From DATBIS01 sp036556805 (GTDB taxonomy: Bacteria > Actinomycetota > UBA4738 > HRBIN12): a DNA stretch of 15,011 nucleotides. Below, one piece after another: positions 7,099 to 15,011 of the stretch (position 1 is the stretch's first letter; each line of letters begins with the position of its first letter). The notes under the pieces were generated by a model, which did not search any database, was not told the origin of the DNA, and worked only from the letters and a program-made list of their open reading frames with translations. The translations under genes were made by a program, and so were the position numbers. The stretch covers positions 1 through 15,011 of the forward strand of contig DATBIS010000082.1 of assembly GCA_036556805.1 (NCBI GenBank). Direction: 5' to 3'.

Positions 7099-8372
7099 GC
7101 GCGCTCCCGCCGTGCGTCCATCGCGCGCGCGTGGCCGTCCAGCCCCTCCGCCCGCGCGATCGCGGAGGTCTGCGGGGCGAACGTCGCGGCACCCTCGGGA
7201 CCGAGCTCCAGCACCGAGCGGACGGTCACGAAGTCGGAAGCCCGAAGGCCGCTCGCGAACCGTGCGGTGCCGGCCGTCGGGAGGACGTGGTTCGACGCGA
7301 CCCCGTAGTCGCCGAACGGCACCGCGCTCCACGAGCCGAGGAAGATCGCCCCCGCGTTGCGAACGTTCGCGACGAACGCCCGCGGGTCGTCGACCAGCAC
7401 CAGCAGGTGCTCGGGGGCCAGGGCGTCGACGACCTCCGCGGCGTGGCCGAGGTCGCGCACGAGGATCGCGCGCGCCTGGATCAGGGCCCGGTCGACGATC
7501 TCGCGCCGGCTCGCCGACGACGCCTCGCGTCCGAGTGCGTTTCGAACGGCCTCCACGAGCCGAGCGTCCGTCGTGACGAGGTGTGCCTTCGCGTCGGGGT
7601 CGTGCTCGGCCTGCGCGACGAGGTCGATCGCGACGAGCTCGGGGTCGGCTGCTGCGTCGGCGACCACCACGACCTCGCTCGGGCCCGCGAGGCCGTCGAT
7701 GCCCACGAGCCCGCCGACCTGGCGCTTGGCCTCGGTGACGTAGACGTTGCCCGGGCCCACGATGCGGTCGACGCGAGGGACCGAGTCGGTGCCGAACGCA
7801 AGGGCAGCGATCGCCTGGGCTCCGCCCGACCGGATCACGCGCGTGGCACCGGCACGAACGGCCGCGTAGAGGACCGGCGCCGGCACGCTGCCGTCGAGCC
7901 GGGGCGGCGTGCACACCACGATCTCCTCGACGCCGGCCACGATCGCCGGGACGACCGTCATGCAGACCGAGGATGGATAGACCGCCCTCCCGCCCGGTAC
8001 GTAACAACCCACCGCGCGCAAGGGGCGGACCATCTCCCCGAACCGCAGGCCGTCGCGCTCCTCCCACCATTCGCGGGGCAGCTGTCGCGCGTGGAGCTCG
8101 GTGATCCGTTCGACCAGCGCGTCGAGCGCGGCCTTCAATTCGGTCGGGGTCTCCTCCTGAGCCGACACGAACTCGTCGGGCGTGACGACGAGCCCGACTG
8201 AGCTCAGGTCGGCGCCGTCGAGCTCCTGGGCAAGGGCGACGAGCGCGGCGTCGCCCTCGGCGCGCACGCGTTCGAGGATCGAGCGGACGCGGTCGGCGAC
8301 GGTGGGGTCGAGGTCGACGCCGGTGGGCTCGAGCCGCTCCCCCCGTTCACGGAGGTCGAGGAGCTCGAGCAC
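7095..8372 (-). CDS. hisD: histidinol dehydrogenase
   Basis: The 425-residue zinc enzyme performs the last two oxidations, histidinol to histidine, with NAD. VGCYVPGG (121-128) and the region SGGAQAIAALAFGT (182-195) are conserved. The zinc and catalytic residues are visible in QAEHD (254-258), APEHL (319-323, catalytic Glu-His pair) and FGDYGVASNHVLPT (353-366). The length matches the family. The start is a GTG at 8372 placed immediately after the TAG of the upstream small membrane gene, with AGGAGGGG 3 to 4 nt before it, inside that gene's last codons. It is the first gene of the his block, as in other actinobacteria. No histidine-rich leader or attenuator is visible directly before it. Confidence 0.97.
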   Translation of the reverse strand: MLELLDLRERGERLEPTGVDLDPTVADRVRSILERVRAEGDAALVALAQELDGADLSSVGLVVTPDEFVSAQEETPTELKAALDALVERITELHARQLPREWWEERDGLRFGEMVRPLRAVGCYVPGGRAVYPSSVCMTVVPAIVAGVEEIVVCTPPRLDGSVPAPVLYAAVRAGATRVIRSGGAQAIAALAFGTDSVPRVDRIVGPGNVYVTEAKRQVGGLVGIDGLAGPSEVVVVADAAADPELVAIDLVAQAEHDPDAKAHLVTTDARLVEAVRNALGREASSASRREIVDRALIQARAILVRDLGHAAEVVDALAPEHLLVLVDDPRAFVANVRNAGAIFLGSWSAVPFGDYGVASNHVLPTAGTARFASGLRASDFVTVRSVLELGPEGAATFAPQTSAIARAEGLDGHARAMDARRERA

Positions 8373-8534
8373 CTACCCCTCCTCGACGACCTCGTGATGG
8401 GTGTCGGAGGGGCTCGGATCGGCCTTCGAGAGGGCGCGGTCCCGGAAGAACAGCACCCATCCGCTCGCCGAGACGATGAGCGCCGCGGCCACGAGCATGC
8501 CGAGCGAGAGCAGGAAGGTGGTCTGCCGATCCAT
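8373..8534 (-). CDS. 53-residue single-pass membrane protein, function unknown
   Basis: I do not recognise this protein. It starts MDRQTT, followed by one hydrophobic stretch at about residues 7-30 (FLLSLGMLVAAALIV, then SASGWVLFF), long enough to cross the membrane once. After it come RDRALSK and an acidic, polar tail ending EEG. The positive charges after the membrane segment suggest a cytoplasmic C-terminus, although the evidence is thin. Its only two histidines are adjacent (46-47), seven codons before the stop. The ATG at 8534 is 29 nt after the thyX-like stop, with a weak GGA upstream. The TAG directly abuts the hisD GTG. The clear membrane segment, good placement and coupled junction argue for a real gene. 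It is not part of hisD, whose product is complete without it. Confidence 0.7.
   Translation of the reverse strand: MDRQTTFLLSLGMLVAAALIVSASGWVLFFRDRALSKADPSPSDTHHEVVEEG
8376..8383 (-). promoter_or_regulatory. hisD: ribosome binding site for hisD inside the preceding gene
   Basis: AGGAGGGG on the minus strand encodes the last Glu-Glu-Gly of the small membrane protein and precedes the TAG-GTG junction. It supports the GTG start of hisD and suggests that the two genes are translated together. Confidence 0.6.
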
Positions 8535-8563
8535 GGGCGGGTCCAGCGTACCGAAAGCCGCAG

Positions 8564-10161
8564 CTAGGCGCCCGGGTTGGCCCGCCGCTTGGCCTCGGCG
8601 CGGCGTTCGGCCTGGAGCCGTTCGAGCTCGACGTCCTCCTCGCCGAGGTAGGCGAACGCGGCCCCGATCGCCGGGTGCCGCTCGGCGATCAGCGCGTGCA
8701 TCGACCGGGCGACGCGCCGGTAGGTCGGGTGGCCTTGCGGCTGCGAACGGAGCTCGATGAGGTGCAGGGCCTCCCGCGCCGTCATCTGCAGCACGAAGCG
8801 GATGCGGTAGGCCATCGGCACGGCGTACGGCGCGACCTCCTCGAGCCCCCCCGCGCAGAGCTCCTGCTCGATCGAGCGACCCGCGCTCATCACGCGGTCC
8901 CAGTCCGAGCGAAGGCCGGCCTCGTCGATTTCGGGGGGCCGCTCGTCGCCGTGCTCGGTGGTGAGCCGCTGCCACTCGATCGTGAGCGGCCGGTGGCGCT
9001 GGAGGTCGCGGAACGCGCCGTAGTCGCAGAGCACGTCGAAGCGGTACTGCGTGCGCTCCCAGGCGCGGCCCGGCTTGTGCCGCCGGTTCGCGCGTTCGCC
9101 GATCGAGGCGGCGAGGATCTCGGCGCGCTCCTCGGGCGTGAGCGAACGCGCGCGCTCGAGGAGCTGATCGTCCGGCAGGTCGCTCGCGGCGTAGAGCACC
9201 GCCGCGACGACCTTCAGCTCGCCTTCGGGGTCGTGGTCGGTGAGGGTGACCTCGGGGCGTTGCTCGGCGGCAACGCCGAGCAACGCCTTGCCGGCGACCT
9301 CCTCGACGCGCTCGCGTGTGTCGCGCCAGTAGCGCGACCACGCGACCCCGCGGTCGGGGGCGTCGACCCGCTTGAGGAACGCCGGGATGACCTTCCGGAG
9401 CTCGACGAGCATCTGCTCCCCGTATTCGCGCATCTCCGCCAACGGATGCGCGGCCAGTCGCATCAGCAGCTGCTCGTAGGACTGTGCCGTCGCGTAGATC
9501 CCGAGGTTCGACCGCGTGGCGGCCGGGAGGAGCACGCGCAGCGTGTCGCACGTCTTCGCGGTGATCGTCGACCGGTAGACGAAGTCGCTGTCGCCCGGGT
9601 CCTGCGGGAAGCGCTCGCGGTAGAACGCCTCCATCGGCCCGTACATCCGGCCGTAGGTCTCGAAGACGTGGTCGAGGTACGCGCGGAAGTGGGGCTCGAG
9701 CTCGCCCCCGGCGATCTCGGGAGGGATCGTCGCGCGCCATGCGCCGCCCGGCCTGTCGTCGTAGCGCATGTACCGCGTCGACTGCTCGAGGTAGGCGGCG
9801 AGCCGGCCCCACTCGAGCGCCTTGCACAGAAGCTGCGAGGCTTGCTCGCACGCGAGGTGCACGCCGCCGAGCTGCGCGACCGAGTCGTCGCCGTACTCGA
9901 CGAACACGCGGTCGTAGAGCTGCTCGGCGCGGGCCTCGCCGGTGCGCGTGAGGGAGCCGCCCGGGCCGACGTCGTCGACGAACTCGTCGAGGAACAGTCG
10001 GCGGAGCGACTTCGAGGTTCGCGAGTATCGGGCGAAGAGCGCGCCCTTCACGACCTCGGGAAGATCGACGAGCGCGAACACCGGCCCCTCGAGGTTCGTG
10101 AAGTGCCGCGCGAGGACCTCTCGCTCCTCGTCGGTGAAGTCCTCGCTCGCGAAGGTGAGGC

Positions 10162-10165
<4 letters not shown>
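8564..10165 (-). CDS. double-length ThyX-like protein (FAD-dependent thymidylate synthase family)
   Basis: The 533-residue product is about twice the usual ThyX size (220-260 residues) and reads as two ThyX-like halves. ThyX makes dTMP from dUMP using FAD, NADPH and methylene-tetrahydrofolate. Half 1 has YGDDSVAQLGG (91-101) and RLAAYLEQSTRY (121-132). By eye the latter aligns with the end of the signature RHRxxSxxxxSxRY, keeping Ser129, Arg131 and Tyr132 but with WGR in place of RHR. Half 2 has RHRPLTIEWQRLTT (390-403), keeping RHR but with Arg400 and Thr402 where Ser and Arg are expected. Each half also has the late Arg of the AQxEIR-like segment (Arg246, Arg483). The C-terminus is a charged helix. 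The GTG at 10165 overlaps the pknB stop by 4 nt and has no Shine-Dalgarno, so translation probably relies on coupling. Whether it makes dTMP is uncertain. Confidence 0.85.
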
Positions 10166-11852
<1,687 letters not shown>

Positions 11853-11856
<4 letters not shown>

Positions 11857-13379
11857 CCGCCCCCTCCCAGGTACGCCTCGATGATCTGCTTGGCGATGGG
11901 TGCCGCCACGTGCCCGCCCGTCGCCTCGCTCCCCAAGTCGCCCCCGTCCAGCACGACGACCGCCACGACGATCTGGGGGTTCTCGGCCGGAGCAAAGGAT
12001 ACGAACCAGGCGTGGGGGGCGACCCCCTCGCCGTGCTGGGCGGTGCCGGTCTTGCCCGCAACCTGAATGCCGGGGATCTTCGCGGCCGTCCCGGTCCCCG
12101 ACTCCACCACGCTCACCATCATCTGGGTCATCGCGGCCGCCGTCTCGGGCGAGATCGGCCGTCCGTAGATTGCCGGCTGGAATCGCTTCACGACCTGCCC
12201 GTTCGCGTCGCGCACCTGCGTGACAAGACGCGGCGCCATCTCGATTCCACCGTTCGCCATCGCCGCGCCCACGAGCGCCATCTGCATGGGGTTCGCGAGG
12301 TCGTTGTCTTGCCCGATCGCCGAGATCGCGACGGCGGGGTCACGTCCTTGGAAGTACTCGGGCTCCGGAAACCGGCCCGACTGGAAGGGGACCGCGAACG
12401 GCACCGTCGGCTCCAGGCAGTCGGTCTCGTCGGGCGGGTTCGTCGCGCAGAAGCCGAACGCGCGTGCCTGCGCCGCGAGGCGCTCGGGCCCGAGCTGCAG
12501 CCCGATCTCGCCGAAGATCACGTTGCACGAGTTCGTGAACGCGACCAGCAGGGTCGTCGTCGAGCCGCCGGGGCACGAGCCGCCGCCGAAGTTCTCGATC
12601 GTGTCACTCGTGAGCGGCAGGTCGAGCTCGTGAGGGTTCGGGAAGCTGGAGTCGAGCGTCGCACCGTTCTCGAGCGCCGCGGACGCCGTGATGAGCTTGA
12701 AGGTCGATCCGGGCGGGTAGAGCTCGCCCACCGCGCGGTTCACGAGTGGACGCGCCGGATCCTCGTTGTCTTGATCCCACGTCGATCGGATCAGCTCCGG
12801 GTCCTGCGACGAGAGCGGGTTCGGGTCGAACGTCGGGATCGACACCATCGCGAGCACGTCGCCCGTCTGCGGGTTGAGCGCGACCACCGCGCCGGATCCG
12901 CCTTCGGGCAGCTGCTCCGCGAGCGCTCGCTCGGCCGTCGCCTGCACCTCGGGATCGATCGTCGTCACGATCGTGCCGCCCTTCTTCGGCCTCCCGAGCA
13001 CGAGGTCGGAGAGCGTCTGCGTCGCGAGCTCGGGCGCGTCGCCCGAGAGGAACGGATTCATCGAGTACTCGAGGCCGGTCCGCCCGAACACGAGCGAGTA
13101 GAAGCCGGTGATGCCGGCGTACCGGGGCCCGTCGGGGTAACGCCGCTGGAAGACGAGCTCGCCGCGGCTCTTCCGGCTCACGGCAAGCACGGTCGTCCCG
13201 TCGGCCGCGAGGATCGAGCCCCGGTCGACCCGGTATTCCGCGATGAGCTGACGCTTCGCGTTCGCGGGATCGTTCGCGATGCGGTCGGCGGCGAACACCT
13301 GCAGGTTGCTCACCTGCCCGACCAGCAGCAGGAAGAGCGCAACCAGCGCGAGCCCGAGCCGACGGATCTGCTTATCCAC
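11853..13379 (-). CDS. pbpA: class B penicillin-binding protein (peptidoglycan transpeptidase)
   Basis: The 508-residue protein cross-links peptidoglycan and should partner the adjacent RodA. One N-terminal membrane anchor lies at about 8-28, followed by a short dimerisation region starting with RVDRGSILAADG (50-61). The transpeptidase domain is at about 160-500, with the active-site serine in STFK (225-228), SCN (284-286) and KTGTA (443-447). Four extracytoplasmic cysteines (269, 285, 311, 321) could form disulfides. I place the start at the GTG at 13379, giving VDKQIRRLGLAL, which resembles known PbpA N-termini. It has GGGAG 10 nt upstream. The GTG at 13388 is in frame but has no room for a ribosome site. 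The gene overlaps the rodA end by 8 nt and the pknB start by 4 nt. Confidence 0.96.
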
Positions 13380-14688
13380 GGCGCGCACGCTCCCAGGGGC
13401 CCGACGACGCGCGCACGAGCAGGGCGAGGATCACGAAGTTCGCGACGAGGCTCGACCCACCGTAGCTCACGAACGGCAGCGTCACGCCCGTGAGGGGGAT
13501 CAGCCGCGTGACGCCGCCGACGATCACGAACGTCTGGAGCGCGATGCTCGCGGTGAGGCCCGCCGCGAGCAGCTTGCCGAACGCGTCCGTGCGCTGCAGC
13601 GCCGTGCGCATCCCGCGGCCGATCAGCCCCAGGTACAGCGTCAGCAGCGCGGCGGTCCCGAGCAGCCCGAGCTCCTCGCCGATCGCGGCGAAGATGAAGT
13701 CCGTTGCGGCGTAGGGGATCAGGGTGGGGGAACCCCGGCCGAGGCCGGTGCCGACGAGCCCGCCGCTCGCCATCGCGAACTGACCCTGCGCGATCTGCCC
13801 GTACCCCTGGTCGAACACGTGCTGCGGGTCGAGCGCGTGCAGCCAGTAATCCACGCGCAGCTGCACGTGCGAGAACGCGAGGTATCCGAGGTAGGCCCCG
13901 ACCGCGAACAGCACCAAGCCGAGCACCAGGTACGAGGGCCGGCCCGTCGCGATCCAGATCATCACGACGAAGATCGCGAAGTACAGGAGCGAGGCGCCGA
14001 GGTCCTTCTCGAGGAACAGCACGGCGAGCGACGCGCCCCATGCGAGCAGGAGCGGCCCGAGGTCCTTCACGCGCGGCAGCCCGAACCGCCCCACGCCCTG
14101 CGCGAGCAGCTCGCGCTTGTTCGAGAGATAGGACGCGAGGAACACCACCACGAGCACCTTGCCGAACTCCGACGGCTGGAACGAGATCGTCCCGATGCGT
14201 ACCCACAGCTGCGCGCCGTTGATCGTTGCGCCGAGGCCCGGCACGACCGGAAGCAGCAGCAGCACGAGGCCGCCGAGGCCGATCGTGTACGTGAATGCGT
14301 CGAGCCGCCGGTCGTCGCGCACGAGCACCAGCGTCAGCACGAACGCGGCGAGCCCGACCAGCAGCCACGTGACCTGTTCCTGCGCGAGCTTGTCCTCCGG
14401 CTTGAGCCCGGCGTCCAAGCGGAAGATCACCGCGAATCCGATGCCGGCGAGCATGCCCGCGATCGGCAGCAGCGCGGGGTCCGCGTTCGGGGCGACCTTG
14501 CGCTGCACGAGCCACGCGGCGAGGAAGCCGCCGGCGATGAGCGGGCCGTAGATGCCGATGTTCGCGGGAACCTTCCCGCGCAGACCGAGGCCCGCGATGA
14601 CGTAGGCGCCGAGCCCGGCCGCGATCGCGACGAGCAGCATCGCGAGGCCCGTCCGGGAGCGGAGCCGGCCGGCGGTGACGACGCTCAT
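13372..14688 (-). CDS. rodA: SEDS-family peptidoglycan glycosyltransferase, RodA/FtsW type
   Basis: The 438-residue polytopic membrane protein polymerises lipid II into glycan strands together with its class B PBP, encoded next door. About ten or more hydrophobic segments are visible. Family motifs include ISFQPSEFGK (168-177), LEKDLGASLL (226-235), ATDFIFAAIGEELG (328-341) and PLTGVTLPFVSYGGSS (398-413). Asp330 in the ATDFIF segment probably corresponds to the essential SEDS aspartate. The start ATG at 14688 overlaps the pstP stop by 4 nt (ATGA). The longer open frame upstream is Arg/Gly-rich and belongs to the shadow of pstP. The gene ends in TAA, 8 nt inside pbpA. RodA rather than FtsW is chosen from the pstP-rodA-pbpA-pknB context, because the sequence motifs are shared by both. 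Confidence 0.95.
   Translation of the reverse strand: MSVVTAGRLRSRTGLAMLLVAIAAGLGAYVIAGLGLRGKVPANIGIYGPLIAGGFLAAWLVQRKVAPNADPALLPIAGMLAGIGFAVIFRLDAGLKPEDKLAQEQVTWLLVGLAAFVLTLVLVRDDRRLDAFTYTIGLGGLVLLLLPVVPGLGATINGAQLWVRIGTISFQPSEFGKVLVVVFLASYLSNKRELLAQGVGRFGLPRVKDLGPLLLAWGASLAVLFLEKDLGASLLYFAIFVVMIWIATGRPSYLVLGLVLFAVGAYLGYLAFSHVQLRVDYWLHALDPQHVFDQGYGQIAQGQFAMASGGLVGTGLGRGSPTLIPYAATDFIFAAIGEELGLLGTAALLTLYLGLIGRGMRTALQRTDAFGKLLAAGLTASIALQTFVIVGGVTRLIPLTGVTLPFVSYGGSSLVANFVILALLVRASSGPWERARRG
13390..13394 (-). promoter_or_regulatory. pbpA: ribosome binding site that decides the pbpA start
   Basis: GGGAG on the minus strand lies 10 nt before the GTG at 13379 but only 1 nt before the alternative GTG at 13388. 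The spacing favours the downstream start. Confidence 0.4.
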
Positions 14689-15011
14689 CCGCCCCCCGAG
14701 CTCTTCGGTGAGGGCGTCGGCGAGGTCGAGGGCGTCGGGCCCCCGGTCCCCCCCGACACGTTGCCCGTGTCCACCTTCATCTGCTGCACGATGGCGAGCG
14801 CCCCCTCGCGGGTGTCCGACGTGATCCCCTCGGTGAGATCCGAGTAGAGCGGCAGCTGCTCGACGGTCGCGGCCGGAAGCTCCGGAAAGTCGACCGCGAC
14901 GTGGCTGAACCGGATCCCCCAGAGCTGTGCCGGGATCCCCTGGTAGACGGCCACATGCCCTTCGTTCTCGCCCACGTACCACTGGCGGTCGGCGTACACG
15001 CGGAATCCCAC
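14685..15011 (-). CDS. pstP: PP2C-type serine/threonine phosphatase, C-terminal part (5' end outside window)
   Basis: Only the last 108 residues are present. The catalytic PP2C domain and the membrane segment would lie upstream, outside the window. The visible part begins close after the expected membrane segment with RQWYVGENEGHVAVYQGI (9-26), which resembles the extracytoplasmic tail of actinobacterial PstP/Stp phosphatases. The rest is acidic and ends in a Gly/Pro/Ser/Thr-rich tail (about 87-108). The identification rests on this tail and on the conserved order pstP-rodA-pbpA-pknB. The enzyme would remove phosphates placed by the PknB kinase encoded three genes downstream. The stop overlaps the rodA ATG by 4 nt. 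The first codon at the window edge is GTG but is not taken as a start. Confidence 0.8.
   Translation of the reverse strand: MGFRVYADRQWYVGENEGHVAVYQGIPAQLWGIRFSHVAVDFPELPAATVEQLPLYSDLTEGITSDTREGALAIVQQMKVDTGNVSGGTGGPTPSTSPTPSPKSSGGG

Noticed and set aside
8545..8550. TACGCT as a -10 element for a his promoter in the 29-nt gap
   Set aside because: It fits the TAnnnT pattern, but no -35 is found at the right distance and it lies very close to the start codon. A chance match is likely in a window of this size.
13380..13388. pbpA starting at the upstream GTG (13388)
   Set aside because: A GGGAG element would be only 1 nt away from that codon, and the three added residues are not part of the usual N-terminus.

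Overview
The window looks like chromosome from a high-GC actinobacterium (Actinomycetota), probably not a well-known model genus. The reasons are the very GC-rich codon usage, many GTG starts, 4-nt ATGA/GTGA gene overlaps, the actinobacterial cell-wall cluster order pstP-rodA-pbpA-pknB, the actinobacterial histidine order hisD-C-B-H-A-F-I, and an actinobacterial-type isocitrate lyase. All genes lie on the minus strand, so transcription runs from 15011 towards 1.

Region 1 (15011 to 10162) is a growth and cell-wall signalling block. It holds the 3' end of a PP2C-type Ser/Thr phosphatase (pstP), a RodA/FtsW SEDS glycosyltransferase, a class B penicillin-binding protein (pbpA), and a PASTA-domain Ser/Thr kinase (pknB). 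A separate pknA gene, common in this cluster, is absent between pbpA and pknB.

Region 2 (10165 to 8373) carries a double-length ThyX-like protein, whose signature motif appears shared out between two halves, and a 53-residue single-pass membrane protein of unknown function.

Region 3 (8372 to 2215) is a compact histidine operon, hisD-hisC-hisB-hisH-hisA-hisF-hisI-hisG, in which every junction overlaps. hisE (PRA-PP pyrophosphohydrolase) and a histidinol-phosphate phosphatase gene are not in it.

From pstP to hisG the only gap between coding regions is 29 nt, before the small membrane gene. The chain of 14 genes could therefore be read as one polycistron linking envelope growth control, dTMP synthesis and histidine synthesis.

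Region 4 (2214 to 1) begins with the only real intergenic region, 192 bp. It contains a perfect 16-bp palindrome, a weak promoter candidate and GC-rich hairpins. It is followed by isocitrate lyase (aceA, glyoxylate shunt) and, 12 nt further on, the 5' part of a DAO-family FAD oxidoreductase that runs off the window.

I see no mobile elements, CRISPR arrays, tRNA or rRNA genes, and no stretch above 300 bases without a gene. Most of the window is ordinary core metabolism. The parts most worth a second look are the tandem ThyX-like protein, the small membrane gene abutting hisD, the unbroken gene chain, and the palindrome before aceA.
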